DNA from: an uncultured Ruminococcus sp.
Lineage (GTDB): Bacteria; Bacillota; Clostridia; Oscillospirales; Acutalibacteraceae
Direction of reading: 5' to 3'
Assembly (NCBI GenBank): GCA_902803585.1
Contig: CADCQO010000212.1
Location: 1 to 12,711, forward strand
Length of the DNA: 12,711 nucleotides
Shown: positions 1 to 6,560 of the stretch, in pieces
Numbering within the stretch: position 1 is the stretch's first letter
Layout of the letters: each line of letters opens with the position of its first letter
Translations under genes and position numbers: made by a program
Notes under the pieces: generated by a model
Database searches by the model: none
What the model was told of the DNA's origin: nothing
The model's input: only the letters and a program-made list of their open reading frames with translations

Positions 1-555
1 AAGTGTACCGCCTGTGCCGACACCGGCAACAAAAATATCTACTTTGCCGTCTGTATCATTCCAGATTTCAGGCCCTGTTGTACGGAAATGAGCGGCAGGG
101 TTAGCGGGGTTGGTGAACTGACCGGGAATAAAGCTGTGCGGCAGTTCCTGTGCAAGAGCTTCTGCCTTTTGGATAGCACCCTTCATACCTTTGGCGCCTT
201 CGGTCAATACCACTTCTGCACCATAGGCTTTCAGGAGGTTTCTGCGTTCTACGCTCATAGTTTCGGGCATGGTCAGAATCACGCGGTAGCCTTTTGCAGC
301 AGCGACAGCCGCCAGTCCGATACCTGTATTACCGCTGGTCGGTTCAATGATAACGGATTCTGGCTTGAGCAGTCCCTTGGATTCGGCATCTTCAATCATT
401 GCCTGAGCGATTCTGTCTTTTACGCTGCCGGCAGGATTGAAATACTCCAGCTTTGCAGCAATTTTTGCGGACAGATTCTTTTCTTTTACGAAATTGTTGA
501 GGGCTAACAGCGGTGTACCGCCGATCAGATCTGTGATACTATTATAAATTTTCAT
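1..555 (-). CDS. cysK: Cysteine synthase A (O-acetylserine sulfhydrylase), 5' part, truncated by the window edge
   Basis: Makes L-cysteine from O-acetyl-L-serine and sulfide, using pyridoxal phosphate (PLP), in the cytoplasm. The 185 residues visible are about 60% of a normal CysK (about 305-310 aa); the C-terminus lies beyond the left edge. The start MKIYNSITDLIGGTPL is typical of the family. The PLP-binding lysine is K46 in PAGSVKDR, the substrate loop TSGNTG is at about residues 73-78, and the phosphate-binding GVGTGGT loop begins at about 179, so the fold is intact to the edge. The start is the ATG complementary to 553-555, preceded by AAAGGAG seven bases upstream. It is read divergently from the amidohydrolase gene and has its own promoter. 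Cystathionine beta-synthase-like paralogues share the fold, but the N-terminal sequence fits CysK best. Confidence 0.95.
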   Translation of the reverse strand, partial: MKIYNSITDLIGGTPLLALNNFVKEKNLSAKIAAKLEYFNPAGSVKDRIAQAMIEDAESKGLLKPESVIIEPTSGNTGIGLAAVAAAKGYRVILTMPETMSVERRNLLKAYGAEVVLTEGAKGMKGAIQKAEALAQELPHSFIPGQFTNPANPAAHFRTTGPEIWNDTDGKVDIFVAGVGTGGTL

Positions 556-668
556 GTTTTTTCTCTCCTTTGAATGATATATATGTTTTCCGGTCGATCA
601 TAATGACTGTGGGGCTTGGACATCGCTCACCAGAGGGAAAGGACTGCATACGATCACCTTCACTTCAT

Positions 669-698
669 AATACTTAGTATTCCTACCAGAACGATAGG
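669..698 (-). promoter_or_regulatory. Candidate operator (two adjacent inverted repeats) at the cysK transcription start
   Basis: Two inverted repeats lie side by side just downstream of the cysK -10 box. One is a perfect 13-bp palindrome AATACTTAGTATT at 669-681. The other is CCTACC-N5-GATAGG at 682-698 (five Watson-Crick pairs and one mismatch as DNA). Placed at about +1 to +27, they could let a repressor block initiation. Cysteine genes of Firmicutes are often controlled by Rrf2-family regulators such as CymR, whose sites contain a GGAAT/ATTCC-type core; the minus strand here reads GGTAGGAATACT. The repeats are visible; assigning a regulator is inference. Confidence 0.45.
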
Positions 699-701
699 TA
701 T

Positions 702-730
702 ATTATATCATTCTTCTCTGTATCTGTCAA
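702..730 (-). promoter_or_regulatory. cysK promoter (housekeeping sigma factor)
   Basis: On the minus strand a perfect -35 TTGACA (complement of 725-730) is followed after exactly 17 bp by a perfect -10 TATAAT (complement of 702-707). The predicted transcript starts near 695 and has a leader of about 140 nt before the cysK ATG. I saw no convincing riboswitch or T-box in the leader. Confidence 0.85.
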
Positions 731-817
731 GTCCTTTTTGAGATTTTTTACCCTGAACAGGCAGAAAGTTTCCCATTACAGAAACGATGGGAGTAGGTCA
801 GGTACTTGTACGGTTTC

Positions 818-846
818 TTGACACTTCTTTTTGTGGAGGTTATAAT
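818..846 (+). promoter_or_regulatory. Promoter of the amidohydrolase gene
   Basis: Perfect -35 TTGACA at 818-823, a 17-bp spacer and perfect -10 TATAAT at 841-846. The predicted start near 853 leaves a 55-nt leader before the ATG at 908. It is divergent from the cysK promoter, about 90 bp away. The DNA between the two holds an additional imperfect nested inverted repeat (752-802). Confidence 0.85.
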
Positions 847-907
847 AATAGACAACAGAAATGTGGGTTGAGAAAAAATAAACAGCAGAATGGAAGGAGA
901 ACGGAAA

Positions 908-1699
908 ATGCTGGTGATTGACTGTCACGACCATATTTATCATAGAAAACTGGCTCCAAAAGCAGTGAGGGGAGTCGGTGAGTTTTATGAAGTAACGATG
1001 GCGTGCGGAGGAACATCTGAGGAACTGCTGACAGTTACCGCAAACAGTCCGATCAGGCGTTTTGTGGTGAATGCTGTGGCACTGAACGCCAGAGCAGTCC
1101 GTAAACTGAATGATTTTGTGGCAGCAGAATGTCGGGCGCATCCGGAGTTTACTGGTTTAGGGACGCTTCACCCCGATATGGAGGATATTGACGGAGAGAT
1201 CGAACGCATGATTGCTTTGGGATTGAAGGGCGTAAAGCTGCATCCGGATACTCAGCAGTTTGAAGCGGACAGCGATAAAGCAATGGCGATTTACGAGAAA
1301 ATCGAGGGAAGGCTGCCGCTGCTGATACACGGCGGCGATTATCGCTACGACTATTCTCACCCGAGAAGGATTGCCCGCATTGCTGATACCTTTCCGCATC
1401 TTACGATGGCAGCGGCGCATCTGGGCGGCTGGTCGATTTTTGAAGAAGCTGTTCCCTACATGAAAGACAGAAAATGTTATCTGGACTTGTCGAGTGTTCA
1501 GCCCTTTGTCAAGCCGGAAAAGGTTCTGGAGTATATAAGAATGTACGGAGCGGACAGGCTGCTGTTCGGGTCGGATTTTCCGATGTGGAATCCTGTCAGC
1601 GAATATGAGCAGCTGTGCAAACTGCCGCTGACGGAGGAGGAAAAAGAAAAGATTTTCTGGAAAAACGCAATAAAGGTCTTTGACATTGCGGTTGACTGA
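908..1699 (+). CDS. Amidohydrolase family 2 (PF04909-type) metal-dependent hydrolase
   Basis: A 263-residue TIM-barrel hydrolase of the amidohydrolase-2 group, which hydrolyses or decarboxylates small cyclic or aromatic acids and lactones; the substrate here is unknown. Metal-site features are visible in order: the HxH strand-1 motif in DCHDHIYH (residues 4-11), the KLHPD segment near residue 112, a histidine in LLIHGGDY, AAHLGG near 170 and the strand-8 aspartate in LLFGSDFPMW near 222. The ATG at 908 is preferred over one at 890 because AAGGAGA (894-900) lies seven bases before it and would fall inside the coding region if 890 were used; the MLVIDCHDH start also fits the family. It is a single-gene transcript with a consensus promoter, convergent with metK. 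Family call is firm; a precise reaction cannot be read from the sequence. Confidence 0.9.
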   Translation: MLVIDCHDHIYHRKLAPKAVRGVGEFYEVTMACGGTSEELLTVTANSPIRRFVVNAVALNARAVRKLNDFVAAECRAHPEFTGLGTLHPDMEDIDGEIERMIALGLKGVKLHPDTQQFEADSDKAMAIYEKIEGRLPLLIHGGDYRYDYSHPRRIARIADTFPHLTMAAAHLGGWSIFEEAVPYMKDRKCYLDLSSVQPFVKPEKVLEYIRMYGADRLLFGSDFPMWNPVSEYEQLCKLPLTEEEKEKIFWKNAIKVFDIAVD

Positions 1700-1735
1700 T
1701 TCTGCGGATTTTATTCGGCGTTCCCGAAAACACAA

Positions 1736-1830
1736 AAAACGGCACGAAGCTGTAAATGAAATGCACCCCTGTCAGATATGATACCACATTGTCTGACTTT
1801 TGGGGGCAATTCAGCGCTTCGTGCCGTTTT
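1736..1830. terminator. 95-nt nested hairpin, probable bidirectional terminator between convergent genes
   Basis: A perfect 15-bp inverted repeat (AAAACGGCACGAAGC at 1736-1750, complement at 1816-1830) encloses further pairing. TGC-CCCC at 1762-1769 pairs with GGGGGCA at 1802-1808 around one bulged base, and GTCAGA at 1771-1776 pairs with TCTGAC at 1792-1797. On the plus strand the stem ends in TTTT, and on the minus strand (metK direction) in TTTTTT, so it can terminate both converging transcripts. It is larger and more layered than an ordinary terminator; a small palindromic repeat element (MITE or REP-like) inside or forming the terminator is an alternative. Confidence 0.75.
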
Positions 1831-1851
1831 GCTTCCGGTATGCGGAAGGGG

Positions 1852-3045
1852 TTAACGGAACTTTTCTACTGCTGCGAGCAGTTCATCAATTTTATCGGTG
1901 TTTTCCCATGCGACATGGAGATCTTCACGTCCCATATGACCATAAGCAGAAAGTGCCTGATAAATCGGAGTATTCAGGTTCAGATGCTTGATAATGGCAC
2001 CGGGACGGAGGTCGAATACTTTTCTGACAGCCTTTTCAAGTACCTCGTGCGATACCTTGCCTGTGCCGAAGGTGTCCACCATGACAGATACAGGCTTTGC
2101 AACGCCGATTGCATAAGAAAGCTGCAGTTCGCATCTGGAAGCCAGTCCTGCTGCGACAATATTCTTTGCCACATAACGGGCAGCATATGCAGCACTGCGG
2201 TCAACCTTTGTCGGGTCTTTGCCGGAGAAAGCACCGCCGCCGTGACGGGAGTAGCCGCCGTAGGTATCAACAATGATTTTTCTTCCGGTCAGACCGCTGT
2301 CACCGGCAGGGCCGCCGATAACAAAACGTCCTGTCGGATTGACAAGAATGCGGGTGTCATCGTCCATAAGCGGTGCGGGAATGACAGGATTGATAACATG
2401 ACGGATCAGATCGCTGCGGATAATGTCCAGACTGACGTTATCATTGTGCTGTGTAGAAATCAGGATCGTGTCGATGCGGACAGGACGGTTATTTTCATCA
2501 TATTCCACAGTGACCTGTGTTTTGCCGTCAGGACGCAGATAACCGATGGTCTTGTTCTTGCGTACAGCGGTGAGGCGCTTTGCCAGCTTGTGTGCCAGAG
2601 AAATCGGCAGGGGCATTAGTTCGGGCGTTTCATCACACGCAAAACCGAACATGATACCCTGATCGCCTGCACCGATACGGTCAAGGGAATCGCTCTTATC
2701 GTCACGGAATTCATAGGAGGAGCTGACACCCATTGAAATATCGGGCGACTGAGAGTGAATGGAGGTAATAACAGCGCAGGAATTGCCGTCAAAACAGCAT
2801 TCGGGATTATCGTAGCCGATAGAAGTAATGACATTGCGGGCGATTTTATCCACGTTGACGGCAACAGAAGAAGTAACCTCGCCCATGATATGGACTAAGC
2901 CGGTTGCAGCGGTTACTTCACAGGCAACACGAGCCTGCGGGTCCGCTTTGAGGTATTCGTCCAGAATAGCATCAGAAATGCGGTCGCACATTTTGTCGGG
3001 ATGACCTTCAGTAACAGATTCGGAAGTAAAAAGATAATGAGCCAT
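1852..3045 (-). CDS. metK: S-adenosylmethionine synthetase (methionine adenosyltransferase)
   Basis: Makes S-adenosylmethionine from methionine and ATP, releasing phosphate and diphosphate; needs Mg2+ and K+; cytoplasmic and normally tetrameric. The 397-residue length is that of the bacterial family. Signatures include GHPDKMCDRISDAILDEYL near residue 14, the GAGDQGIMFGFACDET signature near 125-140 and GGGAFSGKDPTKVDRS near 265. The start ATG (complement of 3043-3045) has AAGGA about ten bases upstream. It is monocistronic: the upstream region carries its own promoter, a SAM-I riboswitch and a terminator, so the gene should be turned off when its product is plentiful. No damage or truncation was seen. 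Confidence 0.98.
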   Translation of the reverse strand: MAHYLFTSESVTEGHPDKMCDRISDAILDEYLKADPQARVACEVTAATGLVHIMGEVTSSVAVNVDKIARNVITSIGYDNPECCFDGNSCAVITSIHSQSPDISMGVSSSYEFRDDKSDSLDRIGAGDQGIMFGFACDETPELMPLPISLAHKLAKRLTAVRKNKTIGYLRPDGKTQVTVEYDENNRPVRIDTILISTQHNDNVSLDIIRSDLIRHVINPVIPAPLMDDDTRILVNPTGRFVIGGPAGDSGLTGRKIIVDTYGGYSRHGGGAFSGKDPTKVDRSAAYAARYVAKNIVAAGLASRCELQLSYAIGVAKPVSVMVDTFGTGKVSHEVLEKAVRKVFDLRPGAIIKHLNLNTPIYQALSAYGHMGREDLHVAWENTDKIDELLAAVEKFR

Positions 3046-3090
3046 AGAGATGATTCCTTTCCTTTTGAATGTTGGCTATCCGTCATGAAC

Positions 3091-3122
3091 GAAAAAAAGA
3101 CCGTCCGGCATTACCGAACGGC
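3091..3122 (-). terminator. Riboswitch expression platform: intrinsic terminator ahead of metK
   Basis: Minus-strand hairpin GCCGTtCGG-TAAT(G)-CCGgACGGT followed by TCTTTTTTT. The minus-strand sequence TTCGGT in its left arm (complement of 3113-3118) can instead pair with ACCGAA near the 3' end of the aptamer (complement of 3144-3149), a possible antiterminator. This fits SAM-dependent premature termination. Confidence 0.88.
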
Positions 3123-3135
3123 ACATTATAGGCGA

Positions 3136-3236
3136 ACTCATCTTTCGGTCAAGCCGCAGGATTTGGCACCTTACTTTCCATCAAAGCAGGTTGTCGGACT
3201 TCACAGGGCCTGTTCCCTCAGTCACTCCGGATAAGC
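3136..3236 (-). promoter_or_regulatory. SAM-I (S-box) riboswitch aptamer controlling metK
   Basis: The minus-strand RNA shows the SAM-I order of conserved blocks: P1 strand CTTATC (complement of 3230-3235), GGAG, GAGGGA, GGCCC, TGAAGTCC, ACAACC, then GGTGCCAAATCC and GAAAGATGAG, whose GATGAG (complement of 3137-3142) closes P1 with CTTATC. It lies between a promoter and an intrinsic terminator directly before metK, the expected arrangement for a SAM-sensing transcription-off switch in Firmicutes. One conserved position differs: ACAACC where GCAACC is usual. Confidence 0.95.
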
Positions 3237-3259
3237 AGTTATATTCAGTTTCATGTAGG

Positions 3260-3289
3260 ATTATAGCACCCCTTCAGGGCTTCTGTCAA
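3260..3289 (-). promoter_or_regulatory. metK promoter
   Basis: Minus-strand -35 TTGACA (complement of 3284-3289), an 18-bp spacer and -10 TATAAT (complement of 3260-3265). The predicted start near 3253 is about 17 nt before the riboswitch P1, as expected. Confidence 0.85.
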
Positions 3290-3396
3290 CAAAAAACGGC
3301 GGATAAAAAAACTTTATGAGAAATAACCAAAAACCGTGTCGGAAAAAGAGTTTTTTTGGGGGAGGCACAGCAATTTTTTTCGGCTGAAAAAGGTTC

Positions 3397-3425
3397 TTGA
3401 CAAAGAGAAGAGAATAGTGTATAAT
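3397..3425 (+). promoter_or_regulatory. Promoter of the ylxM-ffh operon
   Basis: Perfect -35 TTGACA at 3397-3402, a 17-bp spacer and perfect -10 TATAAT at 3420-3425, divergent from the metK promoter. The transcript should start near 3432, immediately before an 8-bp perfect hairpin. Confidence 0.87.
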
Positions 3426-3434
3426 GAACAGCAG

Positions 3435-3455
3435 TGTAAAGTTAAGGACTTTACA
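3435..3455 (+). repeat. Perfect 8-bp hairpin at the 5' end of the ylxM-ffh transcript
   Basis: TGTAAAGT and ACTTTACA flank the five-base loop TAAGG, at about +3 to +24 of the predicted transcript. No T-run follows, so it is not a terminator. It may stabilise the mRNA 5' end or be a DNA operator. The structure is seen; the role is inferred. Confidence 0.55.
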
Positions 3456-3481
3456 GAATAGACAGCTGGAGGCGATACCGC

Positions 3482-3847
3482 ATGGCAAAGGATTTTCAGT
3501 TTGCAGAATTGCTCGATTACTACGGACTGCTGCTGACGGAGAAACAGCGCGAAACGGTAGCGCTTTACTATAACGAGGATCTGTCACTGGGCGAGATTGC
3601 GGAAAATACCGGTATCTCCCGACAGGGTGTGCGGGACAGCATCAAGCGTTCTGAAATGATCCTGCTGGAGGCTGAGGAAAAGCTCGGTCTGCTCAGGCGG
3701 GACAAGGAAATGCGCGAGCGGCTCAGCATTGTCAGAAAAAATGTCGATGTGATAGATAACCTGAATATCAAAAAATACCGTTCCAATGATATCAACGAAA
3801 GTATCAAGGTGATTCTTTCTGAACTGGATAAACTGATGGAAATGTAA
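3482..3847 (+). CDS. ylxM: YlxM-family (UPF0122) helix-turn-helix protein
   Basis: A 121-residue protein of the YlxM family, encoded next to ffh in Firmicutes and thought to act with the signal recognition particle (SRP); Streptococcus mutans YlxM has been reported to modulate SRP GTPase activity. It opens with a sigma-region-4-like helix-turn-helix (about residues 15-60) that includes LTEKQRETVALYYNEDLSLG and the recognition-helix segment GISRQGVRDSIKRSE. A charged helical, probably coiled-coil C-terminus follows. GGAGG lies about ten bases before the ATG. It is the first gene of the operon, and ffh begins 19 bp after its stop, supporting co-transcription. The sequence does not show whether it binds DNA or RNA. 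Confidence 0.93.
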   Translation: MAKDFQFAELLDYYGLLLTEKQRETVALYYNEDLSLGEIAENTGISRQGVRDSIKRSEMILLEAEEKLGLLRRDKEMRERLSIVRKNVDVIDNLNIKKYRSNDINESIKVILSELDKLMEM

Positions 3848-3866
3848 CAGAGAAAGAGGTGGAGTT

Positions 3867-5261
3867 ATGGCATTTGAAGGATTGTCCGAAAAACTGAGTG
3901 CGGCGTTCAGACGGCTGCGCAATAAGGGTAAGCTGACGGAAAGTGACGTTAAGGCCGCTATGAGAGAAGTGCGTATGGCATTGCTCGAGGCGGATGTTAA
4001 CTATAAGGTCGCAAAAGACTTTACCGCCAAGGTAACAGAAAGGGCTGTCGGTGCTGACGTAATGGAAAGCCTGACACCTGCACAAATGGTCATCAAGATC
4101 GTTAATCAGGAATTGACTGCCCTGATGGGTTCGGAAGAAACCCGCATCAATTTTGCCAACAAGCCGCCCACAATCGTTATGATGTGCGGTTTGCAGGGCT
4201 CAGGTAAAACAACTCACAGTGCAAAGCTTGCAAAAATGCTGAAAAAGCAGGGACACCGTCCGCTGCTGGTTGCCTGTGATATCTACCGTCCTGCTGCTAT
4301 TGAACAGCTCAAGGTGGTAGGCGGTCAGGCAGGAGCGGCTGTCTTTGAAATGGGTCAGGAAAACCCTGTTGCTATCGCACAGAAGGCGGTTCGTCATGCA
4401 AAAGACTATGGTCATGATATTGTCATACTTGACACCGCAGGCCGTCTGCATATTGACGAAAAACTCATGGATGAGCTGAAAAACATCAAGGAAGAAGTTC
4501 ACCCGAACGAGATCCTGCTGGTTGTTGACTCCATGACCGGTCAGGATGCTGTCAATGTTGCAAAAACATTTGACGAGTATCTGGATATCAGCGGCGTTAT
4601 CCTCACAAAGCTGGACGGTGACACCAGAGGCGGTGCGGCACTGTCCGTTAAGGCAGTGACCGGTAAGCCGATTAAATTTGCCGGTATCGGTGAAAAGCTG
4701 GACGATCTGGAGGTATTCCACCCTGACCGTATGGCTTCGAGAATTCTGGGCATGGGCGACGTGCTGACGCTGATTGAGGATGCAGAAAGCCGTCTTGACC
4801 AGAAGAAAACCGAAGAGATGGCGAGAAAGTTCCAGCAGAACAAGTTTGATATGAATGACCTGTATGAACAGATGCAGCAGATCAAAAGAATGGGTTCTAT
4901 CAAAGGAATCCTGTCCAAGATTCCCGGTATCGGCAAGCAGGTTCGTGAAATGGATTTTGACGACAGACAGATGGACAGAATCGGCGCAATGATCCTTTCT
5001 ATGACAAAAGCAGAGCGTGAAAATCCCAAGATCATCAATCCTTCCCGTAAAAAACGTATCGCTGCGGGCAGCGGTATGCGTGTGGAGGACGTTAACAGCC
5101 TCATGAAGAAGTTCGAGGAAATGCAGAGGTTCATGAAGGGCATGAATGCCAGAGATAAACACGGCAGAAAAAGACGTTTGCCGGGACTCGGCGGCAATGC
5201 TATTCCCATGACCAACAACCTGCTTCACGGACAGGGCGACAGCAAGCGCAAAAAATCATAA
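3867..5261 (+). CDS. ffh: Signal recognition particle protein Ffh (SRP54 GTPase)
   Basis: Binds 4.5S/6S SRP RNA and signal sequences of nascent membrane proteins and delivers ribosomes to FtsY at the membrane by GTP hydrolysis. Its 464 residues match the family. Domains in order are the helical N domain (about 1-90), the G domain with P-loop GLQGSGKTT at 108-116, DTAGR at 189-193 and TKLDGD at 247-252, and the methionine-rich M domain from about 325. The RNA-binding part of the M domain includes INPSRKKRIAAGSG and the FEEMQRFMKGM helix. The tail is basic (SKRKKS). AGGTGGAG precedes the ATG. ftsY is not adjacent in this window. Confidence 0.98.
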   Translation: MAFEGLSEKLSAAFRRLRNKGKLTESDVKAAMREVRMALLEADVNYKVAKDFTAKVTERAVGADVMESLTPAQMVIKIVNQELTALMGSEETRINFANKPPTIVMMCGLQGSGKTTHSAKLAKMLKKQGHRPLLVACDIYRPAAIEQLKVVGGQAGAAVFEMGQENPVAIAQKAVRHAKDYGHDIVILDTAGRLHIDEKLMDELKNIKEEVHPNEILLVVDSMTGQDAVNVAKTFDEYLDISGVILTKLDGDTRGGAALSVKAVTGKPIKFAGIGEKLDDLEVFHPDRMASRILGMGDVLTLIEDAESRLDQKKTEEMARKFQQNKFDMNDLYEQMQQIKRMGSIKGILSKIPGIGKQVREMDFDDRQMDRIGAMILSMTKAERENPKIINPSRKKRIAAGSGMRVEDVNSLMKKFEEMQRFMKGMNARDKHGRKRRLPGLGGNAIPMTNNLLHGQGDSKRKKS

Positions 5262-5288
5262 ACACTTTTATCCTGAATCGGCAAGAAA

Positions 5289-5324
5289 ACTCCGACCTCT
5301 AAGCGAAGCGCAGGTGGTGGGAGT
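5289..5324 (+). other. Bulged hairpin in the ffh-rpsP gap, resembling an IS200/IS605-type end
   Basis: ACTCC (5289-5293) pairs with GGAGT (5320-5324). Within it ACCT (5295-5298) pairs with AGGT (5312-5315), and after a four-base CTAA bulge GCG (5303-5305) pairs with CGC (5309-5311). Bulged hairpins of this ACCTCTAAGCG...GCGCAGGT shape, followed by GGTGGGAG, recall the right ends and omega-RNA 3' regions of IS200/IS605 elements, but that comparison is from memory. No tnpA or tnpB lies nearby, so it would be a remnant. The rest of the 161-bp gap holds a small CCAAT/ATTGG hairpin (5343-5357) and a GCGCAGAG direct repeat (5382-5389, 5392-5399). Confidence 0.35.
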
Positions 5325-5422
5325 ATATCACCCGTCTTTCATCCAATATTACATTGGTGAAAATATAAAAAACAAACGACAGCGCAGAGATGCGCAGAGT
5401 CAAATTTTTGGAGGTAAATTCA

Positions 5423-5665
5423 ATGGCAGTAAAAATCAGACTTCGCCGTGTAGGCGCAAAAAAGGCTCCTTTCTATCGTGTAGTAGTGGCAGATTCCAGA
5501 TATCCCCGTGACGGCAGATTCATCGAGGAAATCGGTACTTACAACCCGCTGGTAGAGCCGTCAGAGTTCAAGGTAGATGCAGACAAGGCTAAGCAGTGGA
5601 TTGCTAACGGCGCACAGCCCACCGATACTGTAAAGACACTGCTGAAGAAGAATAATATCATCTGA
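5423..5665 (+). CDS. rpsP: 30S ribosomal protein S16
   Basis: An 80-residue small-subunit protein that helps 16S rRNA domain folding during 30S assembly. It begins MAVKIRLRRVGAKKAPFYRV and continues VVADSRYPRDGRFIEEIGTY, the usual S16 core; the PTDTVKTLL segment and short C-terminus are also typical. The start at 5423 is chosen over an upstream in-frame ATG at 5390, because GGAGG lies eight to ten bases before 5423 and MAVKIR is the family start. It is followed after 21 bp by khpA. Confidence 0.98.
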   Translation: MAVKIRLRRVGAKKAPFYRVVVADSRYPRDGRFIEEIGTYNPLVEPSEFKVDADKAKQWIANGAQPTDTVKTLLKKNNII

Positions 5666-5686
5666 CAATAATTTGCGGAGGATACG

Positions 5687-5920
5687 ATGGAAGCGTTATT
5701 GATCGCAATTGTGAAAGGTCTTGTAGAAAAGTCCGATGCGGTATCCGTAACAGTTGACGAAAAAGATGAAGAGGGCGTTGTTACCTATCATCTGCACGTT
5801 GCAGAAGAGGATATGGGCCGTGTTATCGGCAAGCAGGGACGTATTGCCAAGGCTATCCGCACAGTAATGAGAGCGGCAGCAGCCAGACAGGACGAGAAGA
5901 TTCAGGTAGAAATCGAGTGA
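5687..5920 (+). CDS. khpA: KH-domain RNA-binding protein KhpA (YlqC)
   Basis: A 77-residue single KH-domain protein that binds RNA; in streptococci it pairs with KhpB/EloR and affects cell elongation and division. The defining loop is GRVIGKQGRIAKAIRTVMRA (about residues 46-65), containing GxxG as GKQG. The protein ends soon after (QVEIE). GGAGG lies about six bases before the ATG, and the position between rpsP and rimM is conserved across Firmicutes. A terminator-like hairpin follows it. Confidence 0.95.
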   Translation: MEALLIAIVKGLVEKSDAVSVTVDEKDEEGVVTYHLHVAEEDMGRVIGKQGRIAKAIRTVMRAAAARQDEKIQVEIE

Positions 5921-5958
5921 TTGTCCTGCTGACGAACAAGTGAACAAGGTATGCAAGG

Positions 5959-5991
5959 GGAGAGGTCAGAAGGTTCGGACTTCTCCTTTTT
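5959..5991 (+). terminator. Terminator-like hairpin between khpA and rimM
   Basis: GGAGAGGTC (5959-5967) pairs with GACTTCTCC (5978-5986): nine pairs with one G-T, a ten-base loop, then TTTTT. It interrupts an otherwise compact operon, so it may be an attenuator that lowers rimM-trmD relative to rpsP-khpA. No clear promoter is visible between it and rimM. Confidence 0.7.
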
Positions 5992-6050
5992 GTATATGGT
6001 AAAGCAGTCAGCACTCCGCTGACAGCAGATTTTTTCAGGGAGGAAGTTGT

Positions 6051-6560
6051 ATGAAAAAACAGTTTCTGGAAATCGGTAAGATTGTTGGTACACACGGGCT
6101 GAAAGGAGAAGTCCGTATAGATCCTTGGTGCGACAGTGCCGCTTTTCTCTGCCGCTTCAGGCGTTTGTATGAAGCGGACGGCACAGAAAGAGCGGTTGTC
6201 AGTGCAAAGGTACATAAAAACATTGCAATCGTTCTGTTTGACGGTATCTGCACCGTAGAAGAAGCTGACCGTCTGAGAGGCCGCATTGTTTATATGAACC
6301 GTGATGATGTGCGTCTGCCGAAGGGCGCAAACTTTGTACAGGATTTGATAGGACTTCGGGCAGAAGATGCGGATAACGGGACATTCTTCGGCACAATTAC
6401 CGATGTGCTGAAAACCGGTGCGAATGACGTTTATCAGATAACAAAGGACGGAAAAGATTATTTGGTTCCCGTGATACCGGATATAGTAGTTGAAAAAGAT
6501 ATTGACGGCGGTGTTGTAAAGATTCGTCCGATGAAGGGGCTTTTTGACGATGAGGATTGA
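6051..6560 (+). CDS. rimM: Ribosome maturation factor RimM
   Basis: A 169-residue 30S assembly factor that binds S19 and helps mature the 16S rRNA 3' head region. The N-terminal domain carries the family signature IGKIVGTHGLKGEVR (about residues 6-20). The second half is a PRC-barrel with LIGLRAEDADNGTFFGTITD and the DYLVPVIPDIV segment. The start has GGGAGG about seven bases upstream. It shares 11 bp with the start of trmD, indicating translational coupling, as is usual in rpsP-rimM-trmD operons. The protein is complete. Confidence 0.96.
   Translation: MKKQFLEIGKIVGTHGLKGEVRIDPWCDSAAFLCRFRRLYEADGTERAVVSAKVHKNIAIVLFDGICTVEEADRLRGRIVYMNRDDVRLPKGANFVQDLIGLRAEDADNGTFFGTITDVLKTGANDVYQITKDGKDYLVPVIPDIVVEKDIDGGVVKIRPMKGLFDDED

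Noticed and set aside
556..695. Riboswitch, T-box or cysteine leader peptide in the cysK leader
   Set aside because: No T-box or S-box core was found. A 19-codon GTG frame (complement of about 594-653) has only one cysteine codon and no good ribosome binding site.
752..802. Nested inverted repeat CCTGA/TCAGG around TCCCAT/ATGGGA
   Set aside because: It lies between two divergent promoters, so no transcript is expected, and the arms are short; noted only as a possible operator for the amidohydrolase promoter.
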